DNA of 64,000 bases, taken from positions 124,001 to 188,000 of the forward strand of contig NC_019791.1 of the NCBI RefSeq assembly GCF_000317795.1, read 5' to 3'. Within the stretch, counting starts at the first letter, position 1, and each line of letters starts with the position of its first letter. This stretch comes from Caldisphaera lagunensis DSM 15908. Lineage in GTDB: Archaea > Thermoproteota > Thermoprotei_A > Sulfolobales > Acidilobaceae. Made by a program: the position numbers and the translations under genes. Positions 15,450 to 24,166 of this stretch are shown here, in pieces. The notes below the pieces were generated by a model. That model was not told the origin of the DNA. It made no database searches and saw only the letters and a list, made by a program, of their open reading frames with translations.

Positions 15450-18199
15450 CCCTTTATCCACCAGAAATACCATGAATCACCTGAACCGCTAAATGATGGA
15501 TTTTCTTGATAGGTTATTTGATTATTATATGCATGCATATATGGCTTTATGACCCAATACTCATATGTATTTTCAGTGTAAACATAAAGATACAGGTTTA
15601 TAGCTAATTGTTCCATTTGTTTATAATACATTTTTGCAGCTGTAACATTGTTTTCTAATGCAGCTTTATCTGCTAGTGTTATCAGATTGTTAAGCTCTAG
15701 ATATTCATTAGATTCGTTTTCGAATAATTGTGCTAAATAGGTATTATTATGTGAAGCAAAATATTTACTTAAGTTCTCGAAATATTCTGAGGATATACCA
15801 TCTGGAGATGGATATGCTCCAGATGCACCATAGATTGAATCAACTGCAAATGAAGTTACTGGATAACCAGAAATCCAACCAAGATAATATATTGGCATTG
15901 GATTTGCTCCCGGAATCATATCAGCTATTTCCGTTGAGAATGGTAAATATAAAGGCTGTGCATTAATATTTGGATCCATTTCATGCAATAATGACGCCCA
16001 CATCTCTGCTGCTGTAAAATCAACAGTGTCTCCAGCAGTAACAATTATTGGGAAGTACACGGATATGTTATAAAATCCAGATTCTTCCATTAATTGCTTT
16101 GCATATGTTAAATTGAGTGTTGGACAACCAGTTAACTCTGATGGTGGTATATAATAAGGTAAGCCTGGTATGATAGCTCCGCAATAGGGTTCTGCAAAAG
16201 TGAAGTGATATTTTTTATTTCCCAAGATATCATTTATGTATTCAGTATAATTAAACGCATATGCAAATGCCTTTCTTACTAATGGATTTGCAAAGTAATA
16301 AGAAGGTATACTATATGATGGATTCATTTGCTTAAGCATGCTTTCGCTTATATTTGCATTAAATACAAAGAACATTTCTACGTTTGTTGGAAATTCATAT
16401 AATAAAGCTTGTCCTTGAGATTCTAATGATTCTATTGATGGAATATAATTGCTAGGTAGTCCAACTACAATATCAGCTTGACCAGAGGCAAACATTTCAT
16501 ATGCAGTGTTTGGATCTTTAACCCAATATATTATAACAGTATCATTTGGCTTAGGTATGTTTGGTATATTTGTGGGCCAATATGGATTTGGTGATAAAAC
16601 AACACTTTGTCCACTTGTATATGATTTAATCATGTAAGGCCCAGATGAAACCGGATTCCATTGAACTTGTGTATTATAATTACCTAAATTACATTCGCTT
16701 TCATATGAATAAAACCCTTCTGGAGTGAAATTAATTCCAGCACCAACTTGATTAAGCCATTTAGCATCTAATATTGCAGTTCCTCCTAATGTGTGAGCCA
16801 AAGCTGCAAAGAATAGTTGTGGAGCAACAGGTTCTATTAGATGAAATGTAACAGTATTTGTTTGATTGTCATAGGTTACTGCATTCATTATTTCATTAAA
16901 AGCTTGTTGCTCATTATTTGAAGTTACAACAGATGTATATGGGGTATAGTTTGGTATTAAATATTGTGTTATCAACCATCCTCCAGTTGATGGTACTCCA
17001 CCAGCACAAAGCATACCTCTTATTACACTATACCATACATCATATGCTGTTAAATTATCACCATTACTAAACTTTAGATTTGGTCTTATCTTAAAGGTAT
17101 AAACAGAGTAATTTGGTGCAATACCCCCATAAAGATTTCTTTGAGACCAATTACCAACAGTTGGTATATATTGGGCTGCCATTGGTAAGAAAGATGTTGT
17201 TGATGAACCATTAAATATAACTAATGTGGAAAATATGTTTGCAATTACCTCCCAACCAACAGTTTCCCAGTCTATATCTGGATCAAAGCTATATGGACCT
17301 CCTGGAACATTTTCTGCAACAATTATAGTACCTGGGTTAGGTACTTGCAGGTTTGATGAATATATTGCAAATGGTGAAGTAGATGATGATACTGCAACGC
17401 TTTGATATGTTGTATAGTTATATGTTTTCCCAGATGAAACGTTTTTAGTTATTATTGTTAATGATACAGCATATAATCCTGGTGAAGAATAAGTTACATT
17501 AACTGGGTTTTCTTCAGGTAATAATGTTGTTTGGTTTGCCATAACAGTCATAGTTTGACCATTACCAAAGTTCCATACATATTCATATATAGTCATGTTT
17601 TGACCAGATGGTGGTTGCAAAAATCCTCCTGATAAATAAACTGTTTCACCTGTTGAGAAAATTGGTGCTGTTGGATTTCTTGTTATGTTAAATGTAATTG
17701 TTGGAACTGTAACTAAATCTGATAGACTTGATGGTACATTTGGTGCTACTGTTATTTCAATCATGTTTGATTGAGAAGATCCTATTAATGAACCGCTTTG
17801 ATATACATTATAATAAACTAAATAATGACCTGGATAATTATAGGTTACATTAACGTATTGTGATGTTGTGTTTATTATTTTCCCATTACCTGCATAGAAT
17901 AATGCATATCTATTGCTTGATGGGGTAAATGATGATAATACAAAGTTAATTGGTGTTCCTGCTACTGATGCATATGTTGATGTTGCAACTGGTTTTAATG
18001 TTGAAAGCGTTGTTGTAGTTGTGGTTGATGTTGTGATTACTGGGGTACTAGTAGTTGTTGAGGTTGTTGTAGTTGTGGTTGTTATAGGCTTTTTAGTTGC
18101 ATAATATGCTGCTACTCCTCCAACAATAATTACCACGATAATTACGATTATTATTCCATATAATGCGCCTTTAGACAAGGATCTATCTTTCCTACTCAA
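15446..18199 (-). CDS. ABC transporter substrate-binding protein, peptide (family 5) type, with anchor, Thr-rich linker and PKD-like domains
   Basis: 917-residue surface protein. Residues 1-35 are a basic N-end (RKDRSLSKG) and one hydrophobic segment, resembling a class III (prepilin-like) signal cut after KG as in Sulfolobus binding proteins. Residues about 38-68 are nearly all Thr/Ser, a likely O-glycosylated stalk encoded by repetitive GTTGTTGTAG-type sequence. Two PKD-like beta domains follow (YVWNFGNGQT near 225), then from about 290 the family-5 solute-binding fold (VAENVPGGPYSFDPDID, TFKIRPNLKFSNGDNLTAYD). It should capture oligopeptides or similar solutes outside the cell. No permease or ATPase gene is nearby, so the rest of the transporter must be elsewhere. 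Overlaps pcp by four bases. Confidence 0.88.
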   Translation of the reverse strand: MSRKDRSLSKGALYGIIIVIIVVIIVGGVAAYYATKKPITTTTTTTSTTTSTPVITTSTTTTTTLSTLKPVATSTYASVAGTPINFVLSSFTPSSNRYALFYAGNGKIINTTSQYVNVTYNYPGHYLVYYNVYQSGSLIGSSQSNMIEITVAPNVPSSLSDLVTVPTITFNITRNPTAPIFSTGETVYLSGGFLQPPSGQNMTIYEYVWNFGNGQTMTVMANQTTLLPEENPVNVTYSSPGLYAVSLTIITKNVSSGKTYNYTTYQSVAVSSSTSPFAIYSSNLQVPNPGTIIVAENVPGGPYSFDPDIDWETVGWEVIANIFSTLVIFNGSSTTSFLPMAAQYIPTVGNWSQRNLYGGIAPNYSVYTFKIRPNLKFSNGDNLTAYDVWYSVIRGMLCAGGVPSTGGWLITQYLIPNYTPYTSVVTSNNEQQAFNEIMNAVTYDNQTNTVTFHLIEPVAPQLFFAALAHTLGGTAILDAKWLNQVGAGINFTPEGFYSYESECNLGNYNTQVQWNPVSSGPYMIKSYTSGQSVVLSPNPYWPTNIPNIPKPNDTVIIYWVKDPNTAYEMFASGQADIVVGLPSNYIPSIESLESQGQALLYEFPTNVEMFFVFNANISESMLKQMNPSYSIPSYYFANPLVRKAFAYAFNYTEYINDILGNKKYHFTFAEPYCGAIIPGLPYYIPPSELTGCPTLNLTYAKQLMEESGFYNISVYFPIIVTAGDTVDFTAAEMWASLLHEMDPNINAQPLYLPFSTEIADMIPGANPMPIYYLGWISGYPVTSFAVDSIYGASGAYPSPDGISSEYFENLSKYFASHNNTYLAQLFENESNEYLELNNLITLADKAALENNVTAAKMYYKQMEQLAINLYLYVYTENTYEYWVIKPYMHAYNNQITYQENPSFSGSGDSWYFWWIKG

Positions 18200-18339
18200 T
18201 ATTCTCCCACCCCACTAATTAATTTGTACTAAAAACACACTTATATAAATTAATGAGAGGTAAAAAACACATACAGAAACTAATTTGTTAATTTATCAAT
18301 ATTTCATTTTATATTATTATGTATTTATTTTTTAATTAA

Positions 18340-18680
18340 TTAAAATATTGAAATTAAAGTTATCCCCTCTGGTATAATTCCCCACGAAAGGAAACCATAC
18401 TTATCAATTGTAATCGAACCAACAGTATCATAGTCATTTTGTTCTGCTGCATTTATCCTTTCTAAAACAAAATTTTCAGCATTTGGATTACTTTTTAATT
18501 TGTTTAATAAATAAACAGAATTCTTTGAAATACCATGTGTTTTTAAAGATTTTTAGTTAAAATACCGTATAGTGCCCAATTAGCTAGAGTAGAATGTTTT
18601 CATTCTCTGTTTTATCATACTATTCATAAAGTGTTTTTGAAGCTCCAATCGTTTTTCCAATTTTTAAGATTCTCTCCTAT
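18340..18680 (-). pseudogene. Decayed gene of unknown function
   Basis: Conceptual translation on the minus strand gives protein-like segments joined by lesions. ILKIGKTIGASKTLYE is followed by an in-frame TAG, then YDKTENENILL, then (other frame) ANWALYGILTKNL, then after another shift a long open run beginning KTHGISKNSVYLLNKLKS and ending GIIPEGITLISIF at a TAA at 18340. The composition and codon use are those of a real gene. I do not recognise the family. Lesions: at least one nonsense codon and two frameshifts. It lies between the binding-protein promoter and the aldo/keto reductase. Confidence 0.55.
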
Positions 18681-18806
18681 TAATATTAACATCTCATAAA
18701 CCTATTTTATCTAAATAGTGAATATATTTCTTATCTGCAGACCTAATAGAATTATGTCATCTTTGGTTGATTAAAATGTAAAACATTTTATAATGTTTAA
18801 AATATT

Positions 18807-18938
18807 GACTTGTTAAAAGAAGAACAGAACCTATTGTAATAACTGTTGATAAAAATATTTTTAAAGCATATTATGAACATTTTTTCAATAACAAACAAGA
18901 TATCGTCAAAAATCCAGCATCTAAATACTACTACTAAT
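18807..18938 (+). pseudogene. Possible short gene fragment, unknown
   Basis: One plus-strand frame reads VKRRTEPIVITVDKNIF followed by KAYYEHFFNNKQDIVKNPAS and stops at TAA in 18936-18938. It looks protein-like but has no start codon with a ribosome-binding site and no upstream continuation. Assigned weakly because it lies in a stretch with several other broken genes. No family recognised; it could be chance. Confidence 0.22.
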
Positions 18939-19015
18939 AATTAGATATTAAAATTGACATTTGCATCAACACATAGGACTAGAACTATGGTTAAAAAGAA
19001 ATTCTCTCGAGATCT

Positions 19016-20044
19016 TTACATAGGTGGCGGTATTGCATGCACAAACGGCTTCGGCTTATATGGTTTCTCAAGGTCATCTATTTCTTTGTCTGTCAACTTT
19101 ATCATAATGGCTTCAACTAATTCCTCTAGATGCTCAACCTTACTTGTCCCAATAATTGGTATAACCCCTTTGTGCAATAGCCATGCTATAGCGATCTGCG
19201 AAGGCTTAACTCCCTTTTCTTGAGCCAGCTCTATCAGTCTTTTCATTATTTCATCGTTATCGGGAGGACCAACATAAATAGATTTAGCATAATAGTTACT
19301 ATTAGACCATAATCTCTCCGGCGTTGACTCTTTATCTTCTGGAATAACTATTTTCCCACCTATGAAATACTTTCCAGTTAGGATACCTACAGCTGTTGGG
19401 CTATAAGCTAAATATGTTAGCCTATGCATCTTTGCAAATGGTAATACTTCTCTTTCATCCTCACGGTAGAGTAAGTTATACAGACTTTGGATGCTTACGG
19501 GTCTTTCCCATCCCTTAGCCATGGCTAAGTAGTAGACCATGGCCAATTGCCATCCAAAGACTGCAGATAAACCATAGTATCTGATAAACCCTTCACTAAC
19601 AAGGTTATTAAAAGTAGAAAGAGTTTCCTCTATCGGCGTCTCATAGTCCCACCTATGCATCTGGTAAAGATCTATGTAATCAGTCTTAAGCCTTAAGAGG
19701 GAATCTTTTACTTGCTTCATTACATGTTTCCTCGAAAGCCCTCTATCATTAGGCTTATCGCTCATTGGAAAATACACTTTTGTTGCTATTACTGCATCAT
19801 CCCTCCTACCAAACAAGAACTCGCCTAGGATCTTCTCAGAACTTCCCTTTGAGTACACGTTAGCTGTGTCGAAGAAATTTATGCCAAGATCCCATGCTTT
19901 TTCAAGTATTTTCAATGCCTGTTCTCTACCAACAATCCATCCACCTTTTCCATAGAGTTGGAGGCTTGGATCTCCGAAGGACATTGTACCAAGACATATC
20001 TTAGATACTTTAGTACCTGACCACCCAAGGTTTATGTATTCCAT
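19016..20044 (-). CDS. Aldo/keto reductase
   Basis: 342-residue aldo/keto reductase (YajO/Tas-like), an NADPH-dependent oxidoreductase with a TIM-barrel fold. Visible are GTMSFGDP near residue 20, the catalytic Asp/Tyr in FFDTANVYSKGSSE near 57-70, the Lys in VIATKVYF near 92, IDLYQMHRWD with the His near 130, and the NADP-binding C-terminal SQIAIAWLLHKGVIPIIGTSK. Its base composition stands out: 28 of the 60 bases at 19021-19080 are G or C, against an A/T-dominated background, and codons such as CTC, GGC and AGG are commoner. Its ribosome-binding site (GGAG) also differs from the local GGTG type. I infer a recent lateral arrival between decayed genes. The physiological substrate is unknown. 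Confidence 0.92.
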   Translation of the reverse strand: MEYINLGWSGTKVSKICLGTMSFGDPSLQLYGKGGWIVGREQALKILEKAWDLGINFFDTANVYSKGSSEKILGEFLFGRRDDAVIATKVYFPMSDKPNDRGLSRKHVMKQVKDSLLRLKTDYIDLYQMHRWDYETPIEETLSTFNNLVSEGFIRYYGLSAVFGWQLAMVYYLAMAKGWERPVSIQSLYNLLYREDEREVLPFAKMHRLTYLAYSPTAVGILTGKYFIGGKIVIPEDKESTPERLWSNSNYYAKSIYVGPPDNDEIMKRLIELAQEKGVKPSQIAIAWLLHKGVIPIIGTSKVEHLEELVEAIMIKLTDKEIDDLEKPYKPKPFVHAIPPPM

Positions 20045-20311
20045 AGATATTCTCCGATATAAGATTTATTAAGGAAAATATTTAAGAATTGTGGAGAAGC
20101 CTAAAGTAGTATGAAAGAATGATTTTTGGTTAAGTTCAAAAAGTTACACATTAAATTTCATTAAATTTAACACGGTATCCCTTATCTGAATATCAGATAT
20201 CAAAGTAGGTAATGATTATATCCCATGTTAAATTATATCTCATTGTTTCTTTATATAAATGTATATAAAATTTTTTATACATACTCGTTATATATTAATT
20301 TGGTAGAGATT

Positions 20312-21217
20312 ATGCCCATAGATATAAATTTAGAGAAATGGCTTAGTCAGCTTCCTAAGGAAGTATTTACACCAAGAAACGTTGAAGAATTTAGAAAATA
20401 TATGGATGAGGGATCAAATATAATAAAGCAGTTTGCTCCTAAAATAGAAATGAAGGAAATAAGAAATGAGTTCATAAATGGTAGAGAATCTAAAATACCT
20501 GTTCGCATTTATATTCCAAAAATTGTTGAAACACAAGGAATTCTAATTTATTTACATGGTGGAGGCTTTGTTTGGGGATCTTCCGATTCCTATGATCATG
20601 TATTGAGATATTTAGCAAATGAATGTAAATGCAAGGTAGCATCAATTGATTATAGATTAGCACCTGAACATAAGTTTCCAGCTGCAGTTATTGATTCATT
20701 TGATTCAGTTAAGTATTTTTATGAAAAAGAAAAGAGCGTTGCTATAGCAGGGGATAGCGCTGGTGGAAACTTATCAGCAGTTTCTAGTATATTAGCAAGG
20801 GATGAAGGAATTAAATTAAAGGCTTCAGTCTTGATATATCCTACCGTGGGTTATGATGCTACATCAAAATCGATGAGAGAATATTCTAACATATTTCTAA
20901 CTAGAGAGGCTATGAACTTTTTTGGATTAATGTATTTAAAATCGCCTACTGATATCTATGATATAAGATTTTCACCAATATTAGCGGAATCCCATAAAAA
21001 TTTACCACCTACATTAATTATAACAGCCGAATATGATCCTTTAAGAGATCAAGGAGAAACATATGCATCTATATTAAATAGATCTGGCGTTGAAACAATT
21101 CAAATAAGATTTGGAGGAGTTACGCATGGTTTCATCAACTTATTAGGAATTGTTCCATCGGCTGAAGTTACTTTACAAACAATTTCATCATTTATTAGAT
21201 CTAAATTAAATAAATAA
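20312..21217 (+). CDS. Alpha/beta hydrolase, hormone-sensitive-lipase type esterase
   Basis: 301-residue carboxylesterase of the HSL family. The oxyanion-hole motif YLHGGGFVWGS is near residue 80, the nucleophile elbow AGDSAGGN near 150, the acid TAEYDPLRD near 245 and the catalytic His in GVTHGFIN near 275: a full Ser-Asp-His set. It hydrolyses short- or medium-chain acyl esters in the cytoplasm. The frame stays open upstream to 20225, but that part is a hydrophobic run lying over the promoter (TTTTATACA near 20270). The ATG at 20312, preceded by GGTAGAG, gives the family's usual length. It is intact although its downstream neighbours are broken; it could supply free fatty acids to the ligases. 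Confidence 0.9.
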   Translation: MPIDINLEKWLSQLPKEVFTPRNVEEFRKYMDEGSNIIKQFAPKIEMKEIRNEFINGRESKIPVRIYIPKIVETQGILIYLHGGGFVWGSSDSYDHVLRYLANECKCKVASIDYRLAPEHKFPAAVIDSFDSVKYFYEKEKSVAIAGDSAGGNLSAVSSILARDEGIKLKASVLIYPTVGYDATSKSMREYSNIFLTREAMNFFGLMYLKSPTDIYDIRFSPILAESHKNLPPTLIITAEYDPLRDQGETYASILNRSGVETIQIRFGGVTHGFINLLGIVPSAEVTLQTISSFIRSKLNK

Positions 21218-21236
21218 TTTTCATTTTTAAATATTA

Positions 21237-21577
21237 TCCTATGAGGTTGAACAAATTCTCCTATCAGATCCTGATGTTAAAGATGCTGCGTAATTCCCTT
21301 CAGACATGAATCTGGAGATGAAGAAGTCATGGCATATATAGTCCCAAATTCTGATAACGTAACTGCAGAGAGCATAATTGATTACTGTATAGAAAGGATG
21401 CCATCATTCTGGATTCCATCATATATTATATTTGTTCAAAGTCTACCTAAGACGCCACTAGGAAGAACAGAAAAGTATAAATTAAGAGTTAATGTACTGC
21501 CTCCTGGAACAAAGGATATGCATGATTACATCAAAAAAAGTTGCATAGTAAGAAAGGATTTAAAGAATAGGTTTTAA
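21237..21577 (+). pseudogene. C-terminal remnant of an acyl-CoA ligase
   Basis: The region encodes only the C-terminal subdomain of an AMP-forming acyl-CoA ligase (CaiC-like). SYEVEQILLSDPDVKDAA is followed by a TAA and a frame change, then ESGDEEVMAYIVPNSDN, and ends with the catalytic-lysine region PKTPLGRTEKYKLR. The adenylation domain, about 400 residues, is absent. The homology starts abruptly about 20 bases after the esterase stop codon, so a deletion fused the two ends. An open frame from an internal ATG at 21329 exists but would make only a non-functional lid domain. Confidence 0.75.
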
Positions 21578-21609
21578 AATGAAAAAAGATTATATTTAGC
21601 GTGATAAAC

Positions 21610-22386
21610 ATGAAAAATATAAATGTAGAAAAGAAAGGAAAAATTACTATAATATACTTAAACAGGCCTGAGAAAAGAAATGCAATTGATTATGATACAG
21701 CCATGGAGCTCGAAAAAGCTGTATTATAATTGGAAAATGATAAAGACGCTTATGTGCTAATTTTAACAGGAGGATTTGACGCTTTTAGTTCAGGGGCTGA
21801 TTTATCAGATATTAAAAGGTTATCAAAAAGAGTCCTTTCAGAAAATGGTCCCCTTGGAATTACGAGAATTAACCTTTCAAAACCAACTATTTCTGCTATT
21901 TCTGGGTATTGTGTAGCAGGAGGTTTTGAATTAGCTCTTTGGACTGATATAAGGATTGCTGAAGAAAATGCTATATTTGGTTTTCTTGAAAGACGATTTG
22001 GAGTTCCATTAATAGATGGAGGTACTCAAAGATTACCATTAATAGTTGGTCTTGGACGAGCCCTTGATCTTATACTTACTGGAAAAACAATAGATGCCGA
22101 AGAAGCATATAAAATAGGAATAGTAAACTATATCGTGCCAAGAGGAAAAAGTCTTGAAAAAGCGCTTGAACTTGCCGAAACTATATCGTCATTTCCTCAA
22201 GAAACTTTAAGAAATGACCGTAAAGCAGTTTATATGGGCATAGGGAACAAACTTGAAGATAAACTTATGATTGAGGCCTTAATGGGCAAGAAATCAATTG
22301 ATAACAAAGGCATTGATTTAAACCTAGTCAATCAATTCCTTAACAGAAAAAATAAAGTTGGAAACAATAATGATTATAAATCTTGA
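21610..22386 (+). pseudogene. Enoyl-CoA hydratase/isomerase gene interrupted by one stop codon
   Basis: From the ATG at 21610 (with GTGAT upstream) the frame gives a complete crotonase-fold protein, 258 codons, broken only by a TAA at codon 40 (21727-21729). Before it: ITIIYLNRPEKRNAIDYDTA. After it: LILTGGFDAFSSGADL (oxyanion loop), VAGGFELALWTDIRIAEEN and FLERRFGVPLIDGGTQRLP. The residue replaced is probably Glu (GAA to TAA), one base change. The remaining 218-codon piece could start at the TTG right after the stop but would lack the first beta strand. Most likely a recent pseudogene, otherwise a sequencing error; it follows the broken ligase and may have formed a CoA-ester operon with it. 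Confidence 0.8.
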
Positions 22387-22783
22387 ATAAAGTAGCATAG
22401 ACGGGAAGCCAAATAACTATAATTTTTTCTTATGGTTCTCATATTAGCTTTGCCACTTACATAACGGCATAATACAGCAATTAAATTTGCCTCTATAATA
22501 GGATTCTTTTTCTTTTAAATCAATTTTCTCTAATTAATTAATTCATAATTTTTCTACATATGGTAATATAATTTTATTGATATAATTTTAGCATTTAAGA
22601 TTGAATATTAGAAATGTAAATCTTACAGAAAAAGAATAGATAAAGATTAATAGAATTAATAAAATATTTTAGATTTATTTGCTTCAATAAATTTGAATCT
22701 CATGATAAATTCCTTTTAATATATAATTCAAGTTAATGTCGTTCTTTATTTCTATATGTTTTTATTTATCCAACAAAATATTT
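22387..22783. other. Intergenic region, possible minus-strand gene fragment
   Basis: Mostly A/T-rich sequence with stops in all frames. On the minus strand about 22374-22512 one frame reads NPIIEANLIAVLCRYVSGKA and continues to a TAA overlapping the end of the crotonase pseudogene. It has no start codon or ribosome-binding site and no family I know. It may be another gene remnant at the edge of the decay zone. The rest holds nothing I can name. Confidence 0.25.
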
Positions 22784-23734
22784 TTAATAAATAAATTCAT
22801 TTAATGCTTCTTTAAGCTTTCCATAGCCTTCTTCAAAGTTTTTTGATGAATAACAAACCCTCATATATGGTCCATTAATCCCAAAATAGCTTGATGGAAC
22901 AACAAGTATTGATTTATCTATTAGTTTTTCTGTAAGCTCTTTTGAGTCAATTTTAGTGTAATTTGAATAATCCATAAATGATATGGTCCCCAATACTGGT
23001 ATTCTTCCTTTAAAAAACTCCAATTTATCTCTTTTATTTAATAATATATCAAGTTTTATTTTTTGTATTTCTCTTACAGTTTTTCTAATATTTTCTCTGT
23101 CTTTTAAAATTTTATATGCTACAGACATATTATATCTGGAAACCCTATCAGTTAATATACCTCTAAAATTATCAATTTTTTCTGCATCCTCTTTACTAGG
23201 GGTAATTATATACCCAACTCTTAGCTCATCACCACCATAAAATTTTGTAAAGGTATTTATCCTGAATGTATTTTCTGGATATGAAGATTTGTCCAAATTC
23301 CTGTAAAATTCCATAAAAGTTTCATCGACAATATAGGCCTTATAATCAGGCTCTAATTCCATAATCTGACCTGTTGGATTATTAGGATTGCTTAGCATAT
23401 AGATATCACCTTCTCCAATTTCCATACCAAGAGCTTCAGGTATTTTTCTTATTAACTCATATTCTGGTAATGGGAATTTGGCTTTCTTAAGACCTTTGTT
23501 ATATAAGTAATAAGCTGTTAAAAAGAAAGCTTCTGTGGCACCATGAGTTATTACCACATTTTCAGCCTTGTCACCATTTACCTCAGCTATTTCTTTTTTC
23601 AAGTCTTCTTCAGAGATTATACTAACTCCTTTAAAATATTTTGAAATATCAATTACATCTGACATCCCACTATTAGATAAATTATATTTTACTTTATGTT
23701 GTTCTAAATATTTGCCTATTTCAAATTGAATCAT
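22784..23734 (-). CDS. PLP-dependent aminotransferase, class I/II
   Basis: 316-residue fold-type I aminotransferase, short for the family. Motifs: ITHGATEAFFLTAYYL near residue 62, the SNPNNPTGQ motif near 112, VDETFMEFY with the pyridine-binding Asp near 135, and the Schiff-base lysine in NTFTKFYGGDELRVGY near 165, with a C-terminal Arg in YMRVCYSS near 295 that would bind the substrate carboxylate. The compact size and lack of an N-terminal arm resemble histidinol-phosphate or threonine-phosphate aminotransferases, but I cannot choose a substrate. The ATG at 23734 has AGGT eight bases upstream. It stands alone, away from the ilv genes, so it should not be called a branched-chain transaminase without tests. 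Confidence 0.87.
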   Translation of the reverse strand: MIQFEIGKYLEQHKVKYNLSNSGMSDVIDISKYFKGVSIISEEDLKKEIAEVNGDKAENVVITHGATEAFFLTAYYLYNKGLKKAKFPLPEYELIRKIPEALGMEIGEGDIYMLSNPNNPTGQIMELEPDYKAYIVDETFMEFYRNLDKSSYPENTFRINTFTKFYGGDELRVGYIITPSKEDAEKIDNFRGILTDRVSRYNMSVAYKILKDRENIRKTVREIQKIKLDILLNKRDKLEFFKGRIPVLGTISFMDYSNYTKIDSKELTEKLIDKSILVVPSSYFGINGPYMRVCYSSKNFEEGYGKLKEALNEFIY

Positions 23735-24166
23735 AATTTTACCTAATAGTAATTTGATATTTTATTTATTTAAGTTTTTCCTTAAAGTTTATTTTATTAA
23801 TCAAAAAATAAAAATCTTTCATTATAATTAGTAAAACTCTGAATATCAATTTTAAATTAATAAGAAAATTAATTATATTGAAATTTTTATATTATTTTGA
23901 TAGATTAGAATTAACTATTCATATTGTTTAAACTATTGAATAATGTATATAATTCGCTTAGCAGGAGAAACTTAATTATGTTTAAATAAATTTAGGGAGT
24001 AAGAGTTTCAACTCAAGGATAAATGTTTTTAAATGTAAAAGATAATAAATAAAATCAAAAAATTTTAAAAATTAAAAACAGAAATAAACATAAAGTTTAT
24101 AATAAAATTTTATTAATGTTTTTGATTATAAAAAGTATTAATAACGTATACATAAACATAATCTAA
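23735..24166. other. A/T-rich intergenic region, nothing recognised
   Basis: Very A/T-rich, stops in every frame, lying between the aminotransferase promoter and the end of the flavodiiron gene, both on the minus strand. No hairpin, repeat or short gene could be supported. Confidence 0.5.

Noticed and set aside
18001-18090. Tandem GTTGTTGTAG-like repeats
   Set aside because: They are Thr codons of the binding-protein stalk read on the other strand, not an independent repeat element.
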